Assembly: GCF_004342445.1 (NCBI RefSeq)
Contig: NZ_SLWW01000007.1
Span: forward strand, 124,001-188,000
DNA from: Rhodovulum euryhalinum
GTDB taxonomy: Bacteria; Pseudomonadota; Alphaproteobacteria; Rhodobacterales; Rhodobacteraceae
Direction of reading: 5' to 3'
DNA: 64,000 nucleotides
Below are positions 18,231 to 27,141 of the stretch, in pieces. How positions within the stretch are numbered: the first letter of the stretch is position 1; each line of letters starts with the position of its first letter. A program made the position numbers and the translations under genes. The notes beneath the pieces are model-generated. The model was not told the DNA's origin. It saw only the letters and a list, made by a program, of their open reading frames with translations, and searched no databases.

Positions 18231-18791
18231 ATGGCCATGCTGCGAAAACTTCTCAATCCTGTCGTGACGGCATTTTGTGCCGCATTTGCGCTGTCCGGGC
18301 CGACACTTGCCGACGGGGACCGGGCCGCCGAGCTTCTGCAAGAGTTGCGCGAACCCGAATTGCCGAACTGGAAGCAGGTCGAGCAGGCGATCCGCGCGGA
18401 ATGGGCGAAATCGGGCTCGGCCTCGATGGACCTTCTGCTGCGGCGCGGGCGCGACGCGGTCGAGGCGGGCGATTTCGAGGCCGCCATCGCGCATCTGACC
18501 GCGCTGGTCGATCACGCGCCGGACTTCGCCGAGGGCTACAACACGCGGGCGATGGCCTATTTCCGGGCCGGGCTGTTCGGCCCCGCGATTGGCGATCTGG
18601 CCCGGACGCTGGAGCTGAACCCCGGAAATTTCGTCGCGCTGACAGGACTTGCCACGATCCTCGAGGAAACGGCGCGCTACGAGGCTGCGCTTCGGGCGGT
18701 GCGCGCGGCACGTGCTATACATCCCCATGAACCTGACCTAGAAGAGGCCGAGAAGCGGCTTGAGATCCTGACCTCCGGCCGCACGCTCTGA
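18231..18791 (+). CDS. Exported TPR-repeat protein
   Basis: This 186-residue protein begins MAMLRKLLNPVVTAF and has a signal peptide ending near LSGPTLADG. An ATG two codons later is also possible. Two to three tetratricopeptide repeats cover about residues 65-175 (GDFEAAIAHLTALVDHAPDFAEGYNTRAMAYFRAG begins the first). It is probably a periplasmic protein-interaction scaffold. It is divergent from the SCP2 gene, and the SUV3 helicase starts 21 bp after it, so the two may be co-transcribed. No enzymatic motif is present. Confidence 0.85.
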   Translation: MAMLRKLLNPVVTAFCAAFALSGPTLADGDRAAELLQELREPELPNWKQVEQAIRAEWAKSGSASMDLLLRRGRDAVEAGDFEAAIAHLTALVDHAPDFAEGYNTRAMAYFRAGLFGPAIGDLARTLELNPGNFVALTGLATILEETARYEAALRAVRAARAIHPHEPDLEEAEKRLEILTSGRTL

Positions 18792-18812
18792 GGGCGGGCG
18801 AAAGGGCAGAAA

Positions 18813-21644
18813 ATGGCAGATCAGGCGAGGATCACCGCGGTCCTCGGGCCGACCAATACCGGCAAGACCCATTACGCGATCGAACGGATGCTGGCCCACC
18901 GGACGGGCGTGATCGGCCTGCCTCTGCGCCTGCTCGCGCGCGAGGTCTATGACCGGATCGTTGCCCTGCGCGGGCCGTCCTGCGTTGCGCTGGTGACCGG
19001 CGAGGAACGGATCGTGCCGGACCGCGCGCAATACTGGGTCTGCACCGCCGAGGCGATGCCCCCGGGGACGGGGGCCGATTTCCTGGCGGTGGACGAGATC
19101 CAGCTTTGCGCCGACCCGGAACGCGGCCATGTCTTCACCGACCGGCTGCTGAACGCCCGCGGCCAGCACGAGACCCTGTTCCTGGGCGCCGACACCATGC
19201 GGGGCGCGATCGCTGCGCTGGTGCCCCGGGCGCAGTTCATGCGGCGCGAACGGTTCTCGGACCTGACCTACACCGGCTCGAAAAAGATCAGCCGGATGCC
19301 GCCCCGGTCGGCCATCGTCGGGTTTTCGGTAGAGAACGTCTATGCCATCGCGGAACTGATCCGTCGGCAGAAGGGCGGCTGCGCGGTGGTGATGGGCGCG
19401 CTGTCGCCCCGCACGCGGAACGCCCAGGTGGAGCTTTACCAGAACGGCGACGTCGATTACCTCGTCGCGACCGATGCGATCGGGATGGGGCTGAACCTCG
19501 ACATCAAGCATGTCGCCTTTTCCAGCCTGTCCAAGTTCGACGGCCGCCGGATGCGGCCCCTGCAACCCAACGAACTGGCCCAGATCGCGGGCCGCGCGGG
19601 GCGGCACACCCAGGCCGGAACCTTCGGCGTCACCGGCGAGGCGCGTCCATTGGACCCCGAGACCGCCGAGGCCATCGTCGAGAACCGATTCACGCCCTTG
19701 CGCAAGCTGCAATGGCGCAATTCGAGGCTGGATTTCGGCACCCCCGAGCGGCTGATTGCCGCGCTGGAAACCCAGCCCGGCGGCGACTGGCTGACCCGCG
19801 CGCGCGAGGCCGACGATCTGGGGGCGTTCAAGACGCTGTCGGCCATCCCGGAGTTGCGTGGCAGGATCGGCGATGCGCGCGATGTGAAACTGCTGTGGGA
19901 TGTCTGCCGGATACCGGATTTTCGGGGGATTTCCTCGGGCGAACACGCGGGCCTTCTCGAACGGATCTTCGGATTCCTGCACGAGGCGGGACGCGTGCCC
20001 GACGACTGGCTGGCGCGGCAGGTGGCGCGCATCGACCGGACAGATGGCGACATTGACACGCTCTCGAAACGTCTGGCGTATATCCGCACCTGGACCTACG
20101 TCGCCCAACGTTCGGGCTGGGTCGCGGATGAAGGCCATTGGCGCGGCCTCACCCGCGCTGTAGAAGACCGCCTGTCCGACGCGCTGCACGGTGTGCTGAC
20201 GCAGAGATTTGTTGACCGGCGGACATCCGTTCTGCTCCGCCGGTTGAAGCAGAAGGAGAGCCTTGTGGCCGAGGTGAACGACAAGGGTGAGGTGACGGTC
20301 GAGGGGCAGTTCGTCGGCCGACTGGAAGGCTTCCGCTTCCGCCAGGACGCCTCGGCCAGTCCGGACGAGGCGCGCACGCTGCGCCAGGCGGCGCTGGCTG
20401 CGCTGGGCCCCGAGTTCCATCTGCGCGCCGACCGGTTCTACAACGCGCCGGACACCGAACTCGACTTCACCGAGCAGGGCGGGCTGATGTGGGGCTCGCA
20501 TGCGGTGGGCAAGCTCGTGGCCGGATCCGATCCGCTGAAGCCGCAGATCGAGCCCTTCGTCGACGAAGAGGCGGGCGCCGAAGTCACCGAGAAGGTGCGC
20601 CGCCGCCTTCAGCATTTCATCGACCGGCGTGTGGCCACGCTGTTCGAACCGCTTCTGAACCTTCAGCGCGACGAGGCGCTGACCGGCCTGACCCGCGGTT
20701 TTGCCTTCCGCATGGTCGAGGCGATGGGCATCCTGCCGCGCGATGGCGTGACGGCCGAGGTCAAGCAGCTTGACCAGGACGCGCGCGGCGCGCTGCGCAA
20801 GCACGGCATCCGCTTTGGCCAGTTCACGATCTTCATGCCGCTCTTGCTGAAGCCCGCGCCGACGCGGCTGCGCCTTGTGCTGTGGTCGCTGCACAAGGGC
20901 CTGGACGAGTTTCCCGAAAGCCCGCCGCCGGGGCTGGTGACGATCGCGGTGGCCGAGGGGATGCCCCAGGAATACCACACGCTGTCGGGCTATCGCGCGG
21001 CCGGCGCCCGCGCCATCCGGATCGACATGCTGGAACGGCTTGCGGACATGCTGCGCTCCGAGGACACGCGCGGGGGATTCGAGGCGAAGCCCGAGATGCT
21101 GTCGATCACCGGCACCACGCTGGAACAGTTCGCCCATCTCATGCAGGGGCTTGGCTACACGGCCGAGCGGGGCGAACGGCCCAAGGTGAAACCGGCACCG
21201 GCGCCCGCGGTGGACGAGACCGCTCCGCCCGGGACGGCCGCCGACGAGGCAGCCGCCGACGCGGCAACTGCCGGCGAAACCACGGTGGACGAAACCACGG
21301 CCGCGGCCGAGGCAGAAACCACACCCGAGGCAACGCCCGCACCGGAGCCGGAGGCAGGGGCGGAAACGCCCGCCGCCGACGCCCCGCCGCCGTCCGCGGC
21401 CGAGATCGAGGTCTTCTATACCTTCACCTGGGCGCCCCGGCGTTCGGGCGGCCACAAGCCCCGTGGCGGCGACAGGCCGCAGGGCAAGGGCAAGCCGCGC
21501 GGCAAGCCCAAGGGCAAGCCGGGCGGTGCCCCGCGCGGGGAAAAGCCGCACAGCTTCGAGGCCCGCCCGCCCCGCAAGGAAAAGCCGATCGATCCCGACA
21601 ACCCCTTCGCCGCCGCGCTGATGGGCTTGAAGAACAAGACCTAG
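18813..21644 (+). CDS. SUV3/MgpS-like ATP-dependent RNA helicase
   Basis: This 943-residue DExH-type helicase related to mitochondrial SUV3 has Walker A GPTNTGKTHYA at about residues 12-22, DEIQ as motif II, SATD-equivalent DAIGMGLNLD and motif VI QIAGRAGRH. A middle region follows, then an alanine/glutamate/proline-rich linker (about residues 790-880) and a lysine/arginine-rich tail (KPRGGDRPQGKGKPRGKPKG begins it) that likely binds RNA. It is presumed to act in RNA processing or decay. The downstream S4-domain RNA-binding gene, normally its close neighbour in relatives, is here separated by a PIN-domain pair. Confidence 0.93.
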   Translation: MADQARITAVLGPTNTGKTHYAIERMLAHRTGVIGLPLRLLAREVYDRIVALRGPSCVALVTGEERIVPDRAQYWVCTAEAMPPGTGADFLAVDEIQLCADPERGHVFTDRLLNARGQHETLFLGADTMRGAIAALVPRAQFMRRERFSDLTYTGSKKISRMPPRSAIVGFSVENVYAIAELIRRQKGGCAVVMGALSPRTRNAQVELYQNGDVDYLVATDAIGMGLNLDIKHVAFSSLSKFDGRRMRPLQPNELAQIAGRAGRHTQAGTFGVTGEARPLDPETAEAIVENRFTPLRKLQWRNSRLDFGTPERLIAALETQPGGDWLTRAREADDLGAFKTLSAIPELRGRIGDARDVKLLWDVCRIPDFRGISSGEHAGLLERIFGFLHEAGRVPDDWLARQVARIDRTDGDIDTLSKRLAYIRTWTYVAQRSGWVADEGHWRGLTRAVEDRLSDALHGVLTQRFVDRRTSVLLRRLKQKESLVAEVNDKGEVTVEGQFVGRLEGFRFRQDASASPDEARTLRQAALAALGPEFHLRADRFYNAPDTELDFTEQGGLMWGSHAVGKLVAGSDPLKPQIEPFVDEEAGAEVTEKVRRRLQHFIDRRVATLFEPLLNLQRDEALTGLTRGFAFRMVEAMGILPRDGVTAEVKQLDQDARGALRKHGIRFGQFTIFMPLLLKPAPTRLRLVLWSLHKGLDEFPESPPPGLVTIAVAEGMPQEYHTLSGYRAAGARAIRIDMLERLADMLRSEDTRGGFEAKPEMLSITGTTLEQFAHLMQGLGYTAERGERPKVKPAPAPAVDETAPPGTAADEAAADAATAGETTVDETTAAAEAETTPEATPAPEPEAGAETPAADAPPPSAAEIEVFYTFTWAPRRSGGHKPRGGDRPQGKGKPRGKPKGKPGGAPRGEKPHSFEARPPRKEKPIDPDNPFAAALMGLKNKT

Positions 21645-21695
21645 GTGTTCATACTTCCGGCACGTTCGACCACCGATTAGGAGGACTATATCCCG

Positions 21696-21989
21696 ATGCA
21701 GAAGACCGCCGAACGCAAGCTTTCTCCCAAGGAAGCCGTAGATGCGGCGTTCACTTTCTTCAGGGATTTGTATTCGGAACGAAACTTGCACCACCTGCTT
21801 CTGGAAGGCGTTCGCTATGACGAGCAAGATAATTGTTGGGTGGTTACGATCGGTTTCGACATTGGTCGGGAGAAGACTGCGGGCGGTGAGTTGTACTTCC
21901 TTCAGAAATCGCGCGAGCCGATCAGGGAGTTCCGTGTGGTCCGCCTGAAGGCCGATGACGGCACTTTTCTGGCTCTTGAAAACGTGTGA
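21696..21989 (+). CDS. Small protein paired with a PIN-domain toxin-like gene (candidate antitoxin)
   Basis: This 97-residue protein of unknown family has an AGGAGG ribosome site upstream. The N-terminus (SPKEAVDAAFTFFRDLY) looks helical. The C-terminal half has alternating strands (CWVVTIGFDIG, REFRVVRLKADDGTFLALE) somewhat like PepSY or propeptide-type folds. No classic VapB DNA-binding motif is visible. Its TGA overlaps the GTG start of the PIN-domain gene (GTGA), the tight coupling typical of toxin-antitoxin operons. Base composition is much lower in G+C than both neighbours (29 of 60 in 21721-21780), which suggests acquisition by transfer. Confidence 0.75.
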   Translation: MQKTAERKLSPKEAVDAAFTFFRDLYSERNLHHLLLEGVRYDEQDNCWVVTIGFDIGREKTAGGELYFLQKSREPIREFRVVRLKADDGTFLALENV

Positions 21990-22441
21990 AGCGGCTTCTG
22001 CTCGACACCAACCTTCTGGTCTTCTGGATTGTCGGTAACCTTGACGGTTCGCGTATTGGAGGCCGCAGGCTGGAAGCATTTGAGCCGCAACACCTTGGTC
22101 GGCTTAACGAAATCGTCCGTCAGTTTCATAGGCATGTCTCCACGCCCAACATTTTGACGGAAGCATCGAATCTTATCGGTTCCGGTAAACAGCAACTTTG
22201 TCCCGGAGGTGCCGAGGCGCTTGGCGCGTACATCCGAAGTCTCGATGAGGTCTTTGTGCCCAGCGTAGAGACGCTAAGCGAGCCTTTCTATGCGCACCTT
22301 GGCTTGGCTGATGCTGGCGTCATATGCCTCGGCCGACGGGGAGACTTTGTTTTGACGGGGGATGGTCCGCTCTACGGCATGATGGTTGGCCATGGTGTAC
22401 CTGTTCAGAACTTCTGGCACGGGGTTAACTTCGAGGAGTGA
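21986..22441 (+). CDS. PIN-domain protein (candidate VapC-like RNase toxin)
   Basis: This 151-residue protein starts with GTG. The PIN acidic set is visible as Asp7 (LLLDTNLLVFW), Glu59 (TPNILTEASNLI), Asp109 (LGLADAGVICLG) and Asp126 (LTGDGPLY), and the length fits a single PIN domain. PIN domains are metal-dependent RNases, often toxins with an upstream antitoxin. It is coupled by 4-bp overlaps to the gene before it and to the S4-domain gene after it. Low G+C compared with the flanks supports a recent insertion. Toxicity is inferred, not shown. Confidence 0.82.
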   Translation: MKRLLLDTNLLVFWIVGNLDGSRIGGRRLEAFEPQHLGRLNEIVRQFHRHVSTPNILTEASNLIGSGKQQLCPGGAEALGAYIRSLDEVFVPSVETLSEPFYAHLGLADAGVICLGRRGDFVLTGDGPLYGMMVGHGVPVQNFWHGVNFEE

Positions 22442-22818
22442 CCGAAACCGGCCCCCGTCCGACGATCCGGCTGGACAAGTGGCTCTGGCAGGCGCGTTTC
22501 TTCAAGACGCGGACGCTGGCGGCCAAGGTCGTCACGGGGGGCCATGTCCGTGTCAACGCCGCCAGGACCGACAAGCCGGGCGCGCGCGTCGGGCCGGGCG
22601 ACACGCTGACCTTTCCCCAGGGCGACGACATCCGGGTCGTGCGCATCCTCGCCCCCGGTGCGCGCCGGGGGCCTGCGACCGAGGCGCGCACCCTCTACGA
22701 CGACTTGACCCCGATCAAGGCGCGACAACCCGAAAATCCGCGATACGAGGGGGGTGGGCGCCCCACCAAGAAAGACCGCCGGCAGATCGACAACAGGTCC
22801 AAACCCCCGCTTGAATGA
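22438..22818 (+). CDS. S4-domain RNA-binding protein (Hsp15-like)
   Basis: This 126-residue protein has an N-terminal S4 domain (RLDKWLWQARFFKTRTLA, then GGHVRVN and KPGARVGPGD) and a basic C-terminal tail (RPTKKDRRQ). E. coli Hsp15 of this family binds stalled 50S subunits carrying nascent chains. It starts with GTG, overlapping the PIN gene stop by 4 bp. Composition returns to the high G+C of the host from its first codons. In relatives it usually follows the SUV3 helicase directly. Confidence 0.9.
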   Translation: MTETGPRPTIRLDKWLWQARFFKTRTLAAKVVTGGHVRVNAARTDKPGARVGPGDTLTFPQGDDIRVVRILAPGARRGPATEARTLYDDLTPIKARQPENPRYEGGGRPTKKDRRQIDNRSKPPLE

Positions 22819-22869
22819 TCCGCCCCGGTGGTCTAGTTCCTGCCCCACAAGAAAACCGAGAGCCTGCAC

Positions 22870-23208
22870 ATGACCTATGTCGTCACCGACAACTGCATCG
22901 CCTGCAAGTATACCGATTGCGTAGAGGTCTGCCCCGTGGACTGCTTCTACGAGGGCGAGAACATGCTGGTGATCCACCCCGACGAGTGCATCGATTGCGG
23001 CGTGTGCGAGCCCGAATGCCCCGCCGATGCGATCCGGCCCGACACCGAGCCCGACATGGACGCCTGGGTGGAGTTCAACCGCCAATACGCCCTGGTCTGG
23101 CCGGTCATCATCACCCGCAAGGACCCGCTGCCCGAGGCCACGGAGCGCGACGGCGAGACCGGCAAGCGCGAGAAATACTTCTCCGAGGCGCCCGGCCAGG
23201 GCGGCTGA
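22870..23208 (+). CDS. fdxA: 7Fe ferredoxin (3Fe-4S/4Fe-4S)
   Basis: This 112-residue ferredoxin of the FdxA (FdII) type has the N-terminal cluster motif [17 protein letters not shown], the second motif [12 protein letters not shown] and the C-terminal extension (residues 60-112) typical of these proteins. It is a cytoplasmic low-potential electron carrier; partner enzymes are not identified here. It sits between the S4-domain gene and carD, as in many Rhodobacteraceae. Confidence 0.95.
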   Translation: MTYVVTDNCIACKYTDCVEVCPVDCFYEGENMLVIHPDECIDCGVCEPECPADAIRPDTEPDMDAWVEFNRQYALVWPVIITRKDPLPEATERDGETGKREKYFSEAPGQGG

Positions 23209-23352
23209 CGCCCGATTCGCGGCCGCTGCCCGATATCTGGGCGGGAAATGGCATTATGTGCCAAGCCGTTGACGCTGCGTCGCGGCGGCGGCGCTTTTCT
23301 TGGCCTGCATTTTGTGTTACGGTTTTTTCATAGATGGCCGACCGAATCCTGC

Positions 23353-23391
23353 CCACCACACGCAGATACAACCGTCTGCGGGGTGGTTTTT
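23353..23391 (+). terminator. Rho-independent terminator downstream of fdxA
   Basis: A two-part hairpin: outer stem CCACC (23353-23357) / GGTGG (23382-23386) and inner stem CGCAGA (23361-23366) / TCTGCG (23375-23380) around an 8-nt loop, followed by TTTTT. It lies 145 bp after fdxA and about 90 bp before carD. It could also attenuate carD if that promoter is further upstream. Confidence 0.65.
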
Positions 23392-23478
23392 CAGCGTCAG
23401 ACGACCCACGTGCCTGGGAAATCTGTTTCCCGGCATGAGTTTCGATGCTGTTCAGGGGTCCATGCGAGGAAGAACTGA

Positions 23479-23988
23479 ATGTCGAAGACCAAGAAAGCCG
23501 AGTTCCGCCCCAACGACTACGTGGTCTACCCCGCCCACGGCGTGGGAAAGATCGTGTCGATCGAGGAGCAGGAGATCGCCGGTATTCCGCTCGAACTCTT
23601 CGTGATCTCGTTCGAGAAGGACAAGATGACCCTGCGCGTTCCGACCAACAAGGCCACCGAGATCGGCATGCGGTCGCTCTCGACCCCTGATATCGTGTCC
23701 AAGGCGATGGCGACGCTGAAGGGCAAGGCCAAGGTCAAGCGGGCGATGTGGTCGCGCCGGGCGCAGGAATACGAACAGAAGATCAACTCGGGCGACCTGA
23801 TCTCGATCGCCGAGGTGGTTCGCGACCTGCACCGCACCGACGACCAGCGCGAGCAATCCTATTCCGAACGCCAGCTTTACGAGGCCGCGCTGGAGCGGCT
23901 GACACGCGAAGTGGCCGCCGTGTCCGGCGTGGACGAGGCCGGCGCGCAAAAGCAGGTGGACGAGGTTCTGGTCTCGCGCGCCGCCTGA
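23479..23988 (+). CDS. CarD family transcriptional regulator
   Basis: This 169-residue regulator has an N-terminal RNA-polymerase-interaction (Tudor-like) domain (FRPNDYVVYPAHGVGKI, then LRVPTNKA) and a helical C-terminal DNA-binding domain (WSRRAQEYEQKINSGDLISIAEVVRDL). CarD proteins bind the RNA polymerase beta subunit and stabilise open complexes, often at rRNA and housekeeping promoters. It is monocistronic, with a strong terminator directly after it and a 270-bp upstream region. Confidence 0.94.
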   Translation: MSKTKKAEFRPNDYVVYPAHGVGKIVSIEEQEIAGIPLELFVISFEKDKMTLRVPTNKATEIGMRSLSTPDIVSKAMATLKGKAKVKRAMWSRRAQEYEQKINSGDLISIAEVVRDLHRTDDQREQSYSERQLYEAALERLTREVAAVSGVDEAGAQKQVDEVLVSRAA

Positions 23989-24012
23989 CGCGATCGCAGC
24001 AAGCCTTTTTCT

Positions 24013-24041
24013 GGCCGCGGCCTTTGTGCCGCGGCCTTTTT
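24013..24041 (+). terminator. Rho-independent terminator of carD
   Basis: A perfect 9-bp stem GGCCGCGGC (24013-24021) / GCCGCGGCC (24028-24036) with a 6-nt loop, followed by TTTTT. It lies 25 bp after the carD stop, between convergent genes. Confidence 0.9.
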
Positions 24042-24070
24042 CGTGCTCGCGCCGGGAGTATCAGTCCAGA

Positions 24071-26971
24071 TCAGCCGCCCGGCAGGTCGAGGACGATGTT
24101 CCGTCCGTTCTTGACGTAGCGCAACTGGCTTTCGCCGATCGCGGCGACGCTGCCACCGTCGAGGCGGTCCCCGACCTTCAGTTTCTCGTAGCGCCCGCTC
24201 GGCAGACGTACCAGCGCGCGGCGGTCCCCGGACGAGCCGTAGACCCCGATCAGGTTGAGCTTGCCCAGATTGATCGCGTTCTCGACCGTCGCCTGGCGGG
24301 CGACATTGGCGCTGGTCGGAATACGTGGCGCCCTGGCTGCGGCGGCGGGGGGCACGGCAGGCGCCGCAGCGGGCGCCGTCGCGGCCAGTCGGTCATCGAG
24401 ATCCGAGGGCCGTGCAGCGGGGCGGATCGAGCGCGCCAGGTTGGGCTCGGGTTCCTCGGCTTCCGGCTCGGCCGACGCCTCTGCCTGCTCCTCGGGGGAA
24501 AGCGCTGCCTGAAGCGCCGCCTCGATATCGGCCCCCAGTTCGGGGGCCCGGGCGGCCAAGGCGGCGGCCATGGCCTCGGGACGCGCGCGCGGGCGCAGCC
24601 CGGGGTCGGGGGCCTCTGCGGCGGGGGGCGCCGCTGCCGGCATCGCTGCGGGGACCAGCCCCTCGGGACGCAGCTGCGGGCGGAAGGGGGCAAGCCGCAT
24701 CGCGGTCGCGGCGTCGGCCACCAGGACCGCGGTCTCGGGCAGATCGGTGGCCTCCGGTTGCGCTTCGGGGGCTGCGGCGGCCGTTTCGGTCGCCTGAACA
24801 GGTGACGTGGCGGCCGCGTCCCCGGCCTCTGTCTCGGTTGCGGGGGCGGGCTCGGGGTCCGCGGCCTCGGGCGCGGCGGGCTCTTGCGGGACCGCAGCTT
24901 CGGGGCCGGGCCGGGCGGGCGGCGTGACCGGGGGGCGCCCAAGCGTCACCGGCACCACAAGTTCCGGCCGCCGCGGCGGTACGATCGAGGGCCGGCCCTC
25001 GACGACCACAACGCCCGTCTCGGGGGCCGCTACGGGTGCCGGATCCGCAACGGCGGGCGGTTCCGGATCGGCCGCCGGTTCCGGATTGGCGGGCGGTTCC
25101 GCCGCCACCTCGGACGTGGCGGGGCTTTCCTCGGGCGCGGCCTCGGGGATCGCGGCCACCTCGACGCCATCGGCCACGATCATCCCCTCGGGCATGGCGG
25201 GCTCGGTCGCGCGCGCCTGCGAATCCTCGGGGTCATCGACCTCGGCGGGGCGTCTTCCGCGCGGCAGCAGGGGCGGCTGACCGGCGAAGACCATCACCCC
25301 CTCGGGCGTCAGGGCCCCTTCGGGCGTTGCAGCGATGAATCCGCGCTCGTCCAGCACGAAGGTTTCGTCCGGTCCCGGCGGATCCGCCTGCAGCGGCAGC
25401 GGCTGGTCATTGGCCTCGGTCCTTCGGGGATCGGGCAGATCGACCGCATCGGGCGGCCGGATCGCCGGGTCGAGCGCGGCGACGTAAAGGTTCTCGATCC
25501 GGTCCTGCGGCGGGGCGGCAGGCGGTTCGGGCGCGACCTGCCAGAGCCCGGTGCTGGCATAGGCTTCGGCGGCGTCGGTTTCGCTGAACGGCGCGGCCGG
25601 CGAGGGCGGTTCGGGTGCCGTGGGTTCGACCGGCGCAGGCTCTGGCGGGGCGAGGTCGGGGGTGGCGGCGGGGGCATCCTCGGCCACCGAGGGCGTGCCG
25701 GGCGTCCGAAGTGCGGGCGGCGCGGTCACCGGTTCGTCGGGCAGCGCCGCAAGCGCGTCGCCCACCTCGGGCGCGGCTGCGGGCGTCTCTGCCCGCTCGC
25801 CGCCCTCGGGCAGCAGCGACCAGATCGACACTGCCGCCATCGCCAGGACCAGCGCGCCGGTCAGCGCGATCCCAAGCCGCAGATTGCCCCGGCCCGGCCG
25901 CGCCTTTGCCTGACCGAGCGCAATTTCGGCAAGTGTCTGCGCTGCCGCCCGGCGCGGCGGCGCGGCGAGCGGAGGGGACGGCGCCTTTGACGGCGCACCG
26001 GCGGGGGCGACGGACGGTCTGGGCCGATCGGTCTGGACCGTGCCGGAGGATGGCCGGGCCGGGACATCGACGGCAAGGGGCTTGCCCGCCGCCGGGGACG
26101 GTTCCCTGGAATCGGCCGCTGGGGCAAGGCTGGCGGGCGTGTTGCCGCCATGCGGCACGTCCGGCCGGGGCGTGGCAAGGGTCAGCCGCGACGGGGCGGG
26201 CGGGGCGTCATCAAGCGGCCGTTCCGCCGGCGCCCGGGTTTCCTCGCCCTCGCCGCGGCGGCGCGTCGCGAACGGGACGGCAGGATCGGCCGGGGTGCTT
26301 GTCGCGGGCGCGTCCGGGATGGCGGGGGAGGCGGCAGGCGCGGCCCGGGGTTTGCCTTTGGACGGCGGCCTGGGCGCGGATTTCGGCGCCGCCGGTGCGT
26401 CGTCGCCCGCCGCGTAATCCGCCATCCCGCCCGGACGCACGGCGCGGCCATCGCGCTGGGGCGTCTGGCCCTTGCCCAACAGCCCCGGCGCCAGCGCGGT
26501 CGGGCCGAAGAACGCTTCGCCGTCGAATTTCCCGGCGGGCGGTGCGGCCACGCAGCAGACCGGGTTGAAGTGGTGCTGCGCGGCAAAGCCTTCGGCCTCG
26601 TCCAGCGTCTCGCGCGCCACGACCGCCAGCCGCGCGGTGCCGTCGCCCAGATCTTGCCAGTCGAACACAAGCTCGTCGACAGCATAGGGTGTCAGCCCGT
26701 CGAGCCCGCGCCGGAGGCTCGCGCGTTTCTCGGCCTGGCTTTCGCCGCTGAAGGGCAGCGTCGTGTAGAGGATCTGGCTATCGGGGATGACCAGCTTGGT
26801 CAGAAGCGTGCCGGTCGCCAGTCCCTCGGCCGTATTGCGCATCAGCCGCAGTGTCTCGCCCAGCCCGGGGTCGTCCAGCGACACGTCGCCCAACCGCTGC
26901 CACCCGCCTTTCGAGCGGTGCAGCAGGCCGATCCCGTCCTCCGAGAGAGTCAGCGCGAAACCTGGTTTCAT
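24071..26971 (-). CDS. Large single-pass protein with GspL/PilM-like N-terminus and PilP-like C-terminus
   Basis: This 966-residue protein is dominated by alanine/proline/glutamate-rich sequence. Residues 1-160 are ordered and resemble the cytoplasmic GspL/PilM domain (VIPDSQILYTTLPF, then LTPYAVDELVFDW). A single membrane span lies at about 364-386. The C-terminal 85 residues (from ATVENAINLGKLNLIG to YVKNGRNIVLDL) resemble the periplasmic PilP/GspC beta domain. It thus looks like an inner-membrane protein joining the two sides of a type II secretion or type IV pilus-like platform through a roughly 500-residue flexible periplasmic linker. No other pilus gene is nearby. The family assignment is from pattern only. 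Confidence 0.7.
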   Translation of the reverse strand: MKPGFALTLSEDGIGLLHRSKGGWQRLGDVSLDDPGLGETLRLMRNTAEGLATGTLLTKLVIPDSQILYTTLPFSGESQAEKRASLRRGLDGLTPYAVDELVFDWQDLGDGTARLAVVARETLDEAEGFAAQHHFNPVCCVAAPPAGKFDGEAFFGPTALAPGLLGKGQTPQRDGRAVRPGGMADYAAGDDAPAAPKSAPRPPSKGKPRAAPAASPAIPDAPATSTPADPAVPFATRRRGEGEETRAPAERPLDDAPPAPSRLTLATPRPDVPHGGNTPASLAPAADSREPSPAAGKPLAVDVPARPSSGTVQTDRPRPSVAPAGAPSKAPSPPLAAPPRRAAAQTLAEIALGQAKARPGRGNLRLGIALTGALVLAMAAVSIWSLLPEGGERAETPAAAPEVGDALAALPDEPVTAPPALRTPGTPSVAEDAPAATPDLAPPEPAPVEPTAPEPPSPAAPFSETDAAEAYASTGLWQVAPEPPAAPPQDRIENLYVAALDPAIRPPDAVDLPDPRRTEANDQPLPLQADPPGPDETFVLDERGFIAATPEGALTPEGVMVFAGQPPLLPRGRRPAEVDDPEDSQARATEPAMPEGMIVADGVEVAAIPEAAPEESPATSEVAAEPPANPEPAADPEPPAVADPAPVAAPETGVVVVEGRPSIVPPRRPELVVPVTLGRPPVTPPARPGPEAAVPQEPAAPEAADPEPAPATETEAGDAAATSPVQATETAAAAPEAQPEATDLPETAVLVADAATAMRLAPFRPQLRPEGLVPAAMPAAAPPAAEAPDPGLRPRARPEAMAAALAARAPELGADIEAALQAALSPEEQAEASAEPEAEEPEPNLARSIRPAARPSDLDDRLAATAPAAAPAVPPAAAARAPRIPTSANVARQATVENAINLGKLNLIGVYGSSGDRRALVRLPSGRYEKLKVGDRLDGGSVAAIGESQLRYVKNGRNIVLDLPGG

Positions 26972-27096
26972 TACCGCTATCTAAACCGGTCCCCCACCGG
27001 TGCCCAACCAGAGTCTGCGGACTATAGCAGGAAAATGCCGACGCTTAGAAGGGGCCGGGGGGAATTCCCTTGTCGCAGCAAGGCTGGCGCGCGGGG

Positions 27097-27136
27097 CGCA
27101 TGGGCCGGGGCGCGCCGCCGCACCCCGGCCCATGCG
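27097..27136 (-). terminator. Strong hairpin downstream of metY
   Basis: A perfect 14-bp inverted repeat, CGCATGGGCCGGGG (27097-27110) / CCCCGGCCCATGCG (27123-27136), with a 12-nt loop, 5 bp after the metY stop. No clear T-run follows in the metY direction, so intrinsic termination is likely but not certain. Confidence 0.6.
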
Positions 27137-27141
27137 GCGTT

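Noticed and set aside
18738-22079. 1,113-codon minus-strand open frame opposite the SUV3 gene
   Set aside because: It is antisense to a gene with complete helicase motifs. Its Arg/Gly/His-rich translation is typical of shadow frames.
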